From positions 106,093-170,092 of the forward strand of contig NZ_BMWB01000009.1 of assembly GCF_014651015.1 (NCBI RefSeq): DNA of 64,000 nt, in the 5' to 3' direction. The position numbers were made by a program, and so were the translations under genes. This document shows positions 39,955-48,986 of this stretch, piece by piece; position 1 is the stretch's first letter, and every line of letters starts with the position of its first letter. The stretch is from Streptomyces xantholiticus (GTDB lineage Bacteria > Actinomycetota > Actinomycetes > Streptomycetales > Streptomycetaceae). Below the pieces are notes generated by a model, which was given only the letters and a program-made list of their open reading frames with translations, did no database searches and was not told where the DNA came from.

Positions 39955-42687
39955 TTAACCACTGTTTGCGGCCTCGTTGAGTGACTCCGGCAGGACCGCC
40001 TCATCGAGCATTTTCGCCAGATGTTGCCGGGATGTGGTGCCCAGTTTCCGCATGGCCCGGGCGACGTGCTGCTCGACCGTGCGCGGGGAGAGATGCAGCG
40101 TCGTCGCGATCTCCCGGTTCGTCAACCCGGTACCTGCCAGTTCGGCGACCTCGCGCTCACGCGGCGAGAGACGGTCACCGTACGAGGGGCGGCCCGGCGG
40201 CCGCGCCTCCTTGGCGGGCTGGTGCGAGCGGAGCAGCGCACGGGCGCGGGCGGCGTCCCATACGGCGCCCAGGTCGGTGAACTGCCGCGTGCAGGCGCTC
40301 AGGTCGGCGACGGCCTGCGCCTTGTCGGCGTCCGGGACGTGGCCCTCCGCATCGGCGGCACCCGCCGCCAGGCCGCAGCGGCCCGCGGCCTCCGTGGTCA
40401 GCGCCTGGGCGTACGGGCGCGGCAGCGCCGCGTACGCGGCGGCCGCCTCCCGGTACAGCGGGACGGCGTCGAGCCACCGGCCCTCCGCCTCGGCCAGCGC
40501 GGCGCGGCTCCAGGTCACCGCGGCCTCGGCGCCGGGGGCGTCGCGCCCCTCGAGCCCCGCGGTGAAGTCGGCGATCACGGCCCGCGCCGCCTCTGGGTTC
40601 CCCGTGCGCGCCATCGCCTCGACGGCCCACGGTGCCAGGTCCGCGGCCCACACCCATACGCCCTTGCGCTTCACCTTCGCCCAGGCGTCACGCGCCTCCG
40701 CCGCCGCGTCGGTCAGCTCCTGGCGGGCCAGGGACAGCCGGATCAGGGCTCCCGAGGTGGCTGCCGCGAGCGGTGGTGCGGCGTGATCGCGGGACGACGC
40801 GTTGGCGCCGGACAGCCATGACAGCGCCGAACCCCACTCCCCCTGCGCCAGCGCCAGCAGTCCGCGCACCATGCGGGCGTCCGCCGAGATCACCGGCATG
40901 TCCGCGGTCGCCGTGACGAACGTCTCGCACCGCTCGGCCAGTCCGGCCCACCGCCCGGTGACCCACTCCAGCAGCAGCCGGGCGCCCAGTGCCGTGTGCT
41001 TGGTGTAGGGCGCGCCGCTCTTGCCGGACAGTTCGAGTCCTTCGACGAGCAGCTCCTCCGCCCGTCCGTGGTGACCGAGCCACAGCGCGGCGTCGGCCGC
41101 GTTGCACAGCCCGCGGGCCGCGTGCAGCCGGCACCGGGGGTCGGGGCTGTCCGTGGGGAGCTTCCTGACCAGCTCCCATGCCTGTGGGTCGCCGCAACTC
41201 ATGGCGAGCCCGGCACGGTTGGCGGCCACCGCCGTGCGGACGACCTCGTCACCGCTGTCCGCCGCGGCCCTGGCGGCGTCCTCCAGCCATGCCCGGTGGA
41301 TGTCGAAGGACGAGTTGGGCCAGTACGGCATGGCGAGGGCCGACATCGCCCGCGCCGACAGGTCGGGTCTGGCGTCGCGCAGCTCGGCGGCGGCCCGCTC
41401 GAGCTCCTGCCAGCCCTTGTCGCTCATGCCGACCTGGTTGCACAGCAGCAGCCCCAGGTCGAGCCGGAGTTCGCCCCGTACGGCGGCGGGGAGGGCCGCG
41501 TCCTCCACGACCTGGGTCAGCACCTGGACGGTCTGGTCGGAGCGGAGGCCGACGACGGCACTGCGCGCCAGTATCGGCGCCAGCCGGGCGCGGGTCTGCG
41601 GCGGTACGGCCGGGGCGGCGAGGGTCTCCTCGAGCAGCCCGATGGCCTCCTGATGACGCCCGGACTCCGCCGCCTCCCGCGCCGCCTGTTCGATCGCGCG
41701 CAGCCAGCCCCGTATTCGCCCGCCCGCTCTGTGGTGCCGGGCCAGCGCCGCCCACGGGACGGGCTGCCGGTGGGCCAGCACGTCCGCCGCCCGCCCGTGC
41801 AGCTCCTGCCGTACCGGCCCGGGCACGGACTCGTGCACGGCGACGGCCGCGAGCGGGACGGGCAGCCCGTAGCCCTCGGCCGACTCGATGAGGGCCGCGC
41901 CGGCCAGCGCGGCGAGCAGCGCCTGTCTGCCGACGGAGCGGCCGAGTCCGGAGACGGTGACGAGTTCGTCACGGCGGGCCGGCTCGCCCAGGACGGCGGC
42001 GGCCCACACGATCGGCCGGTGTTCCGGGAGCAGGGCGGCCGTCCTGCCGAGGCTCAGCTCGGCCAGCCTTACGGGCACTCCCGCGGCGTCGACGTCGGCC
42101 GCCGTGCACCGCAGCCGGGTGCTGTCCCGCAGGACGGCCAGCAGGTCGGCCACGATCTGGGCCACGCCGCCCGAGCGCTCGTGCAGCCGTGCCACCGCTT
42201 CCTGGGTGCAGCGCTCACCGAGCGCCGCGGCCGCGACCTGCCGGACCTCGTCGGCGCTCCACGGCCGCACCCGGTGCCGCAGGACGGTGAGCCCCGGCGG
42301 ATAGCGGGGCGGCGGGGTGCCCAGGGGCAGTCCCGGGGCGGCCAGCTCCTCCGGGCGGTAGGTGAGCACGGCGGCGAGGCCGGGCCGGGGGTGTTCCAGC
42401 AGTCGGCGCAGCAGGGCCGACTCCTCGGCGCCGGCACGGTGGACGTCCTCCACGGCCAGCAGGACCGGCCCGCCCCCGGGCAGCTCCGGCGGCGCGGCCG
42501 ACTCGCCGCACGCCCAGCGCAGGCAGGTCGCCCGTGCGGCTTCGGGGAGCGTGGTCAGTTCCCGGACCAGGCTGCTCTTGCCCGTCCCGGCGAAGCCCTC
42601 GACCAGGACGAGCACGGGGGCCGAGCCGTCGCCGGCGAGTGTCCGCCGAAGCCGCAGCCCCCAGAAGGTTTCGTGTGCCGTCACCAC
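39955..42687 (-). CDS. LAL-family ATP-binding LuxR regulator
   Basis: 910 residues from a GTG at 42687 (GTG at 42684 also possible), after GGAGGACG. The N-terminal AAA/STAND-type ATPase has Walker A GFAGTGKSSLVREL and Walker B LLAVEDVHRAGAEE. A long TPR-like helical middle follows (residues about 320-800). The C-terminal LuxR helix-turn-helix (about 845-900) reads DRLSPREREVAELAGTGLTN and IATTLHLSPRTVEQHV. These large regulators integrate ATP and small ligands to control catabolic or biosynthetic genes. The gene is divergent by 80 bp from the two-component operon at 42768. Confidence 0.92.
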   Translation of the reverse strand: MVTAHETFWGLRLRRTLAGDGSAPVLVLVEGFAGTGKSSLVRELTTLPEAARATCLRWACGESAAPPELPGGGPVLLAVEDVHRAGAEESALLRRLLEHPRPGLAAVLTYRPEELAAPGLPLGTPPPRYPPGLTVLRHRVRPWSADEVRQVAAAALGERCTQEAVARLHERSGGVAQIVADLLAVLRDSTRLRCTAADVDAAGVPVRLAELSLGRTAALLPEHRPIVWAAAVLGEPARRDELVTVSGLGRSVGRQALLAALAGAALIESAEGYGLPVPLAAVAVHESVPGPVRQELHGRAADVLAHRQPVPWAALARHHRAGGRIRGWLRAIEQAAREAAESGRHQEAIGLLEETLAAPAVPPQTRARLAPILARSAVVGLRSDQTVQVLTQVVEDAALPAAVRGELRLDLGLLLCNQVGMSDKGWQELERAAAELRDARPDLSARAMSALAMPYWPNSSFDIHRAWLEDAARAAADSGDEVVRTAVAANRAGLAMSCGDPQAWELVRKLPTDSPDPRCRLHAARGLCNAADAALWLGHHGRAEELLVEGLELSGKSGAPYTKHTALGARLLLEWVTGRWAGLAERCETFVTATADMPVISADARMVRGLLALAQGEWGSALSWLSGANASSRDHAAPPLAAATSGALIRLSLARQELTDAAAEARDAWAKVKRKGVWVWAADLAPWAVEAMARTGNPEAARAVIADFTAGLEGRDAPGAEAAVTWSRAALAEAEGRWLDAVPLYREAAAAYAALPRPYAQALTTEAAGRCGLAAGAADAEGHVPDADKAQAVADLSACTRQFTDLGAVWDAARARALLRSHQPAKEARPPGRPSYGDRLSPREREVAELAGTGLTNREIATTLHLSPRTVEQHVARAMRKLGTTSRQHLAKMLDEAVLPESLNEAANSG

Positions 42688-42767
42688 GCCGCCCGTCCTC
42701 CGACCTTCTCAGGGAATTCACAGGTTCAGGAAAGAAGCCTCTCAGGGCAAGGTCACAGGCTGGCGAC

Positions 42768-43505
42768 ATGACCACGACCTCGCCCCGGGGGCGCACCGAA
42801 ATGCTCAGGCCGGACGGAAGCCCCGTGCGGGTGCTCGTCGTGGACGACGAGGCGCCGTTGAGCGAGCTGCTGTCGATGGCGCTGCGGTACGAGGGCTGGG
42901 AAGTGCGCAGCGCCGCTGACGGTGCGGCGGCGGTCCGAACGGTGCGTGGGTTCCGGCCGGACGCCGTGGTGCTCGACGTCATGCTGCCGGACATGGACGG
43001 GCTCGCCGTCCTGGGGCGGCTGCGCCGCGAGGTGCCCGACGTGCCCGTGCTCTTCCTGACCGCGCGGGACGCCGTCGAGGACCGGATCGCCGGGCTCACC
43101 GCCGGCGGCGACGACTATGTGACCAAGCCGTTCTCGCTCGAGGAGGTCGTGGCACGGCTGCGCGGCCTGATCCGGCGGTCGGGCACGGCGACGGTGCGCG
43201 GCGAGTCGCTGCTCGCCGTCGGTGATCTCACCCTCGACGAGGACAGTCACGAGGTGACGCGGGGCGGGGAGTCGATCCATCTGACCGCGACCGAGTTCGA
43301 GCTGCTGCGCTACCTGATGCGCAACCCGCGCCGGGTGCTGAGCAAGGCGCAGATCCTGGACCGGGTGTGGAGCTACGACTTCGGAGGACAGGCCAACGTC
43401 GTGGAGCTCTACATCTCCTATCTGCGCCGGAAGCTCGACGCCGGACGCCCGCCGATGATCCACACGCGCCGCGGTGCGGGGTATCTGATCAAGCCCGGTG
43501 AGTGA
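42768..43505 (+). CDS. OmpR/PhoB-type response regulator
   Basis: 245 residues from the ATG at 42768. Receiver (about 20-135): VLVVDDEAPLSELLSMAL (acidic pair), DAVVLDVMLPDMDG (phospho-Asp), VLFLTARD (Thr) and DDYVTKPFSLEE (Lys). The winged-helix domain ends ANVVELYISYLRRKLDAG. Its stop overlaps the kinase start by 8 bp, so they form a cognate pair. The operon continues with two glycosyltransferase genes, the probable targets. Confidence 0.95.
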   Translation: MTTTSPRGRTEMLRPDGSPVRVLVVDDEAPLSELLSMALRYEGWEVRSAADGAAAVRTVRGFRPDAVVLDVMLPDMDGLAVLGRLRREVPDVPVLFLTARDAVEDRIAGLTAGGDDYVTKPFSLEEVVARLRGLIRRSGTATVRGESLLAVGDLTLDEDSHEVTRGGESIHLTATEFELLRYLMRNPRRVLSKAQILDRVWSYDFGGQANVVELYISYLRRKLDAGRPPMIHTRRGAGYLIKPGE

Positions 43506-45132
43506 GGTGGGGGCGCGGCGGCCGTGGTCGCTGCGGACACGGCTGGTGGTCGCCGCCGTGGTGCTGATCGCCGTGGTCGGCACGGTGATCGGCACCGTCA
43601 CCACGATCGCGTTCCGCACCTATCTGTACGGGCAGTTGGACACCCGGCTGAAGGACGTCGCGATGCGGGCGTCGGGGCCGTCGGCCGAGGACGCGGAGCG
43701 GCAGCCCGGGGATCTGCCGCGCCGGCCGCCGCTGGACTTCGTGACCGGTGGTGGCGCGCCCGTGGGCACGGTGGGCGCGATCGTCGAGGACGACGGGAAC
43801 GTGGGCCGGGCCGTCGCGAGCACCCAGCTCGAGCCGTCCGGGCCGGCGCCGACCGAGAGCCTGCTCGACGCGGCGCAGACGGCCGCGCTGGCCGGGGTGG
43901 CGCGGGACGGCCGGCCGCACACCGTGGATCTGCCGGGGAAGGGCGGTTACCGCGTGCAGTACGCGACCGGGGTCCGAGGCTCCTTCCTCGTCGGCGTGCC
44001 GACCGAGGACGTGCGGGAAGCGCTCGGGACGCTCGTCCTCGTAGAGGTCTGCGTCACCGGCGCCGGGCTGGTCGCCGCGGGGATCGCGGGCACCGGCATG
44101 GTCGGGGTGGCGCTGCGACCGCTGCGCAGGGTCGCGGCGACCGCGACGCGTGTGTCCGAACTGCCGCTGCACAGCGGCGAGGTGGCCCTGCACGAGCGGG
44201 TGCCGGACGCGGAGGCCGATCCGCGCACCGAGGTCGGGCAGGTGGGGGCGGCGCTGAACCGGATGCTCGGCCATGTCGGTTCGGCGCTCGCGGCACGGCA
44301 GGAGAGCGAGACGCGGGTTCGGCAGTTCGTCGCGGACGCCGGCCACGAGCTTCGTACACCGCTCGCGTCGATCCGCGGGTACGCGGAGCTGACGCGGCGC
44401 GGCCGCGAGCGAAACGACGTGGGTGTGCCCCCAGGCCGAAGGCCCTGGGGGAGGGACTCCGCGGGACCGGACACCCGGCATGCGCTGGGCCGCATCGAGG
44501 CCGAGGCGACGCGTATGACGGGCCTGGTGGAGGATCTGCTGCTGCTTGCCCGGCTGGACGCCGGACGGCCGCTCTCGTACGAGAGCACTGATCTTTCGCT
44601 CCTGGTCGTGGACGCCGTCGCCGACGCCCGCGCGGCGGGGCCGGGCCATCTGTGGCGGCTGGAGCTGCCGCCGGAACCGGCCACCGTGCACGGCGACGGA
44701 CCACGGCTCCAGCAGGTCCTCGTCAACCTCCTCGCCAACGCCCGCACCCATGCACCCGCGGGCACGACCGTCACGGCACGCGTGCGCCCCGCGGCCACAC
44801 GAACGCCAGCGGCACCCGGTCACGCACCGCCCGTGCTGCTCGAGGTCGAGGACGACGGGCCCGGCATCCCCGCCGAACTGCTGCCGCACATCTTCGAGCG
44901 CTTCGCCCGCGGCGACGCCTCCCGTTCCCGTCAGGCCGGCAGCACGGGACTCGGACTCGCCATCGTGCACGCCGTCGTCACCGCCCACGGCGGCGCCGTG
45001 ACCGTGCGGTCCGTGCCCGGCCGTACCGTCTTCGCCGTCACGCTGCCGTCCGGCCCGCCCGGCGCCGAAGGCCCCGCACACATCGGGGACGCAGACTCAC
45101 AGGCGGACCACAGGCTGATCACACGGCCGTGA
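43498..45132 (+). CDS. Sensor histidine kinase with a palindromic insert after the H-box
   Basis: 544 residues from a GTG at 43498 overlapping the regulator gene. Membrane segments at about 15-37 and 180-203 flank an extracytoplasmic sensor of about 140 residues, followed by HAMP (PLRRVAATATRV). The H-box FVADAGHELRTPLASIRGY is intact, as are the N-box (VLVNLLANARTHAP), G1 (VEDDGPGIP), F-box and G2 (STGLGLAI). Between the H-box and the second DHp helix (ALGRIEAEATRMTG) lies an extra stretch, DVGVPPGRRPWGRDSAG, encoded by a palindromic repeat. It presumably sits in the loop and is tolerated. Confidence 0.93.
   Translation: MSEVGARRPWSLRTRLVVAAVVLIAVVGTVIGTVTTIAFRTYLYGQLDTRLKDVAMRASGPSAEDAERQPGDLPRRPPLDFVTGGGAPVGTVGAIVEDDGNVGRAVASTQLEPSGPAPTESLLDAAQTAALAGVARDGRPHTVDLPGKGGYRVQYATGVRGSFLVGVPTEDVREALGTLVLVEVCVTGAGLVAAGIAGTGMVGVALRPLRRVAATATRVSELPLHSGEVALHERVPDAEADPRTEVGQVGAALNRMLGHVGSALAARQESETRVRQFVADAGHELRTPLASIRGYAELTRRGRERNDVGVPPGRRPWGRDSAGPDTRHALGRIEAEATRMTGLVEDLLLLARLDAGRPLSYESTDLSLLVVDAVADARAAGPGHLWRLELPPEPATVHGDGPRLQQVLVNLLANARTHAPAGTTVTARVRPAATRTPAAPGHAPPVLLEVEDDGPGIPAELLPHIFERFARGDASRSRQAGSTGLGLAIVHAVVTAHGGAVTVRSVPGRTVFAVTLPSGPPGAEGPAHIGDADSQADHRLITRP
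44428..44451. repeat. GAA-loop palindrome inserted in the kinase coding sequence
   Basis: CCCCCAGGCC-GAA-GGCCCTGGGGG forms a near-perfect hairpin with one bulged base. It encodes the Pro/Arg/Gly segment in the DHp loop and keeps the frame. It resembles the intergenic palindrome at 5411-5438 (same GAA loop, CCAAGGGC/GGCCCTCGG arms). Confidence 0.65.
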
Positions 45133-45158
45133 CAGCGGCCCCTTCGAGGGTCGTCGGT

Positions 45159-46448
45159 ATGCGAACCGACACCCCATGGGGGACCCTGCCGGCCCGCGGG
45201 CATCTGCTCGCCGACACGGCCGATCGACCCGTACTCGATGTGGTGATCCCCGTCCACAACGAGGAGACCGATCTCGAACGGTGCGTGGCGCGGCTGCACG
45301 AGCACCTGACGAGGACCTTCCCGTACGGCTTCCGGATCACCGTCGCCGACAACGCGAGCACCGACCGTACGCCCGACGTCGCGGCCGGCCTGGCATCCCG
45401 CATCGCCGAGGTGCAGGCGTACCGGCTGGAGCAGAAGGGGCGGGGACGGGCGCTGCGCACGGTGTGGTCGCACTCGGACTCACCCGTGCTCGCCTACATG
45501 GACGTCGACCTGTCCACCGACCTCAACGCACTGCTGCCACTGGTCGCACCGCTGATCTCGGGCCACTCGGACCTGGCGATCGGCTCCCGGCTCGCCAGCA
45601 ACTCGCGGGTGGTGCGCGGCCCGAAGCGGGAGTTCGTCTCACGCGCCTACAACCTGGTCCTCAAATCGTCGCTGGCAGCCCGTTTCTCGGACGCGCAGTG
45701 CGGGTTCAAGGCCATCCGGCGCGACGTGGCGCAGCGGCTGCTGCCGATGGTCGAGGACACCGGATGGTTCTTCGACACCGAGCTGCTGGTGCTGGCCGAG
45801 CGGGCCGGCCTGCGCATCCACGAGGTGCCGGTGGACTGGGTCGACGACCCTCGCTCGAGCGTCCACATCGTCCGTACGGCCGCAGAGGACCTGAAAGGCG
45901 TCTGGCGGGTGGGACGCGCGCTCGCGGTCGGCGCGCTGCCCCTCGACCGTCTGGCGCGCCCCTTCGGCGACGACCCGCGCGACCGGGAACTCGAAGGTGT
46001 GCCGAGGGGCCTGGCCCGCCAACTCGTCGGCTTCTGCGTGGTGGGAGTCCTCTCGACCCTGCTCCATCTGCTGCTGTACTCGCTCTTCCGTGCCGGAGCG
46101 GGCCCGCAGACGGCGAACGCGGCCGCCCTGCTGCTCTCCGCGGTCGCCAACACGGCGGCCAACCGCCGGCTCACCTTCGACGTGCGCGGGCGGGACCGTG
46201 CCGTACGCCACCAGGCGCAGGGCCTGGCCGTGTTCTGCGTCGGCCTCGTCCTGACCAGTGGTTCGCTCGCCGCGCTGGACGTGGCCGCGGGCAGTCCCTC
46301 CCACGGCACCGAGTCGGCCGTCCTCGTCGCGGCGAACCTCGCCGCGACCGTGCTGCGGTTCCTGCTCTTCCGGGCGTGGGTCTTCCCCGAACGCCACCGG
46401 ACCCCCGACGACATGAGCGCCGCGATCGACACGAGGTGGACCGCATGA
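45159..46448 (+). CDS. GT2 glycosyltransferase fused to GtrA-like membrane domain
   Basis: 429 residues from the ATG at 45159 (GAGGG eight bases upstream); a GTG at 45129 overlapping the kinase stop would add 10 residues. Residues 20-270 are a GT-A glycosyltransferase: VLDVVIPVHNEETDLERCVA, then ADNASTD and AYMDVDLSTDL (DxD), FKAIRR, and WFFDTELLVLAERAGLRI. Residues about 285-410 are a GtrA-like four-helix domain (LVGFCVVGVLSTLLHLLLYS; NTAANRRLTFDVR). This layout makes or translocates polyprenyl-phosphate-linked sugars. The product probably feeds the next gene. Confidence 0.92.
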   Translation: MRTDTPWGTLPARGHLLADTADRPVLDVVIPVHNEETDLERCVARLHEHLTRTFPYGFRITVADNASTDRTPDVAAGLASRIAEVQAYRLEQKGRGRALRTVWSHSDSPVLAYMDVDLSTDLNALLPLVAPLISGHSDLAIGSRLASNSRVVRGPKREFVSRAYNLVLKSSLAARFSDAQCGFKAIRRDVAQRLLPMVEDTGWFFDTELLVLAERAGLRIHEVPVDWVDDPRSSVHIVRTAAEDLKGVWRVGRALAVGALPLDRLARPFGDDPRDRELEGVPRGLARQLVGFCVVGVLSTLLHLLLYSLFRAGAGPQTANAAALLLSAVANTAANRRLTFDVRGRDRAVRHQAQGLAVFCVGLVLTSGSLAALDVAAGSPSHGTESAVLVAANLAATVLRFLLFRAWVFPERHRTPDDMSAAIDTRWTA

Positions 46449-48556
46449 CCACGCCCCTTCCGTCCACCGGAGGCACAGCGGCCGGCGGCCCGGGCCGCTC
46501 AGGTACCGGAGCTGCCGCGCGGCTCCGGCGCGGCCGGGAGGCGGACGCCGGCTGGGTGCGGCCCGCCTTCTTCGCCCTGCTGGCCGCGACCGCGCTGCTG
46601 TACCTCTGGAACCTCAGCGCCTCCGGCTACGCCAACTCCTTCTACTCCGCGGCCGCACAGGCCGGCAGCGAGAGCTGGAAGGCCTTCTTCTTCGGCTCGT
46701 CCGACGCCGCCAACTCCATCACCGTCGACAAACCGCCTGCCGCGCTCTGGCCGATGGCCCTGTCCGTGCGGCTCTTCGGTCTCGGCTCCCATCAGATCCT
46801 CGTTCCCGAGGCTCTGATGGGCGTCGCCACGGTGGGCGTGCTGTACGCGGCCGTGTGCCGGCGCTTCGCACCGGTGGCGGGGCTGATCGCGGGCGCCGTG
46901 CTGGCCCTGACACCGGTCGCGGCGCTGATGTTCCGCTTCAACAACCCGGACGCCCTGCTCGCGCTCCTGATGACGGTCACCGTGTACTGCGTGCTGCGTG
47001 CCCTCGAGGACGCGCGGACCAAGTGGCTGGTGTGGGCGGGAGCAGCGGTGGGGCTCGCCTTCCTGACGAAGACGCTCCAGGCGTTCCTCATCCTGCCGCC
47101 GTTGGCGCTGGTGTACGCGGTGTGCGCGCCGACGCCGCTGCGGCGCAGGCTCGGGCAGCTCGCGCTCGCCGGACTCGCGGTCGTGGTCTTTGGCGGCTGG
47201 TGGGTGGCGATCGTCGAGTTGTGGCCGGTGTCGTCCCGCCCGTACATCGGCGGCTCGCAGAACAACAGCTTCCTGGAGCTGACCTTCGGCTACAACGGCC
47301 TCGGCAGGATCAACGGCGAACAGACCGGCAGCGTCGGAGGCGGCGGAGGAGGCGGCTGGGGGGAGACCGGCGTCGACCGGCTCTTCGCCGGGAACATCGG
47401 CGGTCAGATCGCCTGGCTGCTGCCCGCCGCCCTGCTGCTGCTCGTCGCAGGCCTCGTCCTGACCGCCGGGGCCGCCCGTGCGGACACGGCCCGGGCCGCC
47501 TTCCTCGTCTGGGGCGGGTCGCTGCTGACGACGGCGGCGGTCTTCAGCTTCATGGCCGGGATCTTCCACGAGTACTACACGGTGGCCCTCGCGCCGTACA
47601 TCGCCGCGCTGGTCGGCATGGGCGCCACGATGCTGTGGGAGGAGCGGGCGAAGCCGGTTCGGTCGGCGTTGCTTGCCGGCACGGTGGCCCTGACGGCGTG
47701 GTGGTCGTACGTGCTGCTCGGCCGGTCCGCGGACTACCTTCCGTGGCTGCGTGCGGCGGTGCTGATCGGCGGCCTGGTGTCCGCGGCGGCGCTGCTGCCG
47801 GCGGGCAGGGCGGGGCGCCGGTCGGCGCTCGCGGCCGCGTGGCTCGGGGTCGTGGTGTCACTGGCCGGCCCGGCGGCGTACTCGCTGACGACCGTGGGCG
47901 AGGGCCACGCGGGCTCGGTCGTGACGGCCGGTCCTGCGGTGGCGGGCAGCCGCGGGGGGCCCGGGGGCGGGGGGCCCGGCGGCTTCGAGACCGGTGACGA
48001 CGGTGGTGCCGGGACGTGGCCGCCCGGCGCCCGGGGCACGGGCCCGGGCGCGGGGCAGCCGCCGACCGGTGCCGGTCAGGGCCGGCCCCAGGACCAGGAC
48101 GGCCAGGACGGCCGGCGCCGCATGCCCGGTGGCTTCCGGGGCGGCGGTGAGGGCGGCGGGGCCCGTGGCGCAGGCGGCGGCATGGGCGGGCTGCTGGGCG
48201 GCGCGGACGTCGGCGCCGAGGCCGAGGCCGCGTTGAAGCAGGACGCCGACGCGTACACCTGGGTCGCCGCGGCCGTCGGCTCGCAGAACGCCGCGAGCTA
48301 CCAACTCGCCACCGGCGCACCGGTCATGGCGATCGGCGGTTTCAACGGCAGCGACCCGTCCCCGACGCTGGCCCGGTTCAAGCAGTACGTGGCCGACGGA
48401 CGGATCCACTACTTCATCGTCGGCGAAGGCACAGGCGGCGGTCGCGGCGGCCCCGGCGGCAACACCAGCTCGACGGTCGCCGACTGGGTCCAGGAGACGT
48501 TCACCCAGGTCACCGTGGGCGGCGTCACCCTCTACGACCTCACGGCCGAAAAATAG
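46445..48556 (+). CDS. ArnT/PMT-like polytopic glycosyltransferase
   Basis: 703 residues; ATG at 46445 overlaps the previous stop (ATGA). The N-terminal PMT_2-type domain has the first extracytoplasmic loop NSFYSAAAQAGSESWKAFFF, then DKPPAALWPMALSVRLFGL, about ten membrane helices, and HEYYTVALAPYIAALVGMG. A Gly/Asp/Pro-rich segment of about 120 residues (about 500-610) is followed by a soluble C-terminal domain (about 610-703: QNAASYQLATGAPVMAIGGF, HYFIVGEGTGGGRGG). It would use a polyprenyl-phosphate sugar made by the GT2-GtrA protein to modify an envelope component. The two-component system upstream probably controls it. Confidence 0.9.
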   Translation: MTTPLPSTGGTAAGGPGRSGTGAAARLRRGREADAGWVRPAFFALLAATALLYLWNLSASGYANSFYSAAAQAGSESWKAFFFGSSDAANSITVDKPPAALWPMALSVRLFGLGSHQILVPEALMGVATVGVLYAAVCRRFAPVAGLIAGAVLALTPVAALMFRFNNPDALLALLMTVTVYCVLRALEDARTKWLVWAGAAVGLAFLTKTLQAFLILPPLALVYAVCAPTPLRRRLGQLALAGLAVVVFGGWWVAIVELWPVSSRPYIGGSQNNSFLELTFGYNGLGRINGEQTGSVGGGGGGGWGETGVDRLFAGNIGGQIAWLLPAALLLLVAGLVLTAGAARADTARAAFLVWGGSLLTTAAVFSFMAGIFHEYYTVALAPYIAALVGMGATMLWEERAKPVRSALLAGTVALTAWWSYVLLGRSADYLPWLRAAVLIGGLVSAAALLPAGRAGRRSALAAAWLGVVVSLAGPAAYSLTTVGEGHAGSVVTAGPAVAGSRGGPGGGGPGGFETGDDGGAGTWPPGARGTGPGAGQPPTGAGQGRPQDQDGQDGRRRMPGGFRGGGEGGGARGAGGGMGGLLGGADVGAEAEAALKQDADAYTWVAAAVGSQNAASYQLATGAPVMAIGGFNGSDPSPTLARFKQYVADGRIHYFIVGEGTGGGRGGPGGNTSSTVADWVQETFTQVTVGGVTLYDLTAEK

Positions 48557-48571
48557 CGTTGTGCGGCGTAA

Positions 48572-48913
48572 GGGACATTCGGCACCCTCGCCGAGTTCGG
48601 CAACGGCCTGGGCGTCGCGGTCCTGGGCGCCGTGCCGGGCTCCCGGTTCGCCGCGCTCGTGCCCACGGCGGTCGGCGCCCCGTCGCTGCCTGCGGCTCTC
48701 GCGGCGGCCGACAGCCCGGACGAGAAGGCGCGCATCTCGGACGCCTTCGCATCGGGTCTGGAGACGAGCCAGCTCGTCGGAGCGGCGGCTGTCCTCACGG
48801 GAGGTCTGCTGGCCGCGCTGCTACTGCGGCGCGCCGAGAGGGCCGCCCCCGGGAGCCCGAGGGTTCCGTGCGCCGGGGACGCCCCGGAGCAGCGGTCCGG
48901 CACCGCGGCATAG
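48572..48913 (+). pseudogene. C-terminal remnant of a DHA2-type MFS exporter
   Basis: About 113 residues (FGTLAEFGNGLGVAVLGAVP, then SRFAALVPTAVGAPSLPAAL and LETSQLVGAAAVLTGGLLAA, LLRRAE) match the last two helices and loop of DHA2 drug exporters. An in-frame TAA stops the frame just upstream and no N-terminal part remains. The TetR gene that follows was probably its local regulator. Confidence 0.75.
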
Positions 48914-48919
48914 CATCGG

Positions 48920-48949
48920 GGCCGGGCGGGCCTGCCGTTCCGCCCGGCC
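48920..48949. promoter_or_regulatory. Perfect 10 bp inverted repeat before tetR
   Basis: GGCCGGGCGG (48920-48929) and CCGCCCGGCC (48940-48949) around a 10-base loop. It may be the terminator of the exporter remnant or the operator of the TetR regulator; sequence alone cannot tell. Confidence 0.5.
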
Positions 48950-48986
48950 GGCCGGACGATCCGGCAGGAACCGAGGAGGATGCGCG

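Noticed and set aside
40996..42771. A 591-residue plus-strand frame
   Set aside because: Antisense of the LAL regulator; composition is that of a reversed GC-biased gene.
47300..48200. Gly-rich tandem repeat as a tracked repeat array
   Set aside because: The GGG-rich codons in the PMT gene form low-complexity segments without a constant unit length.
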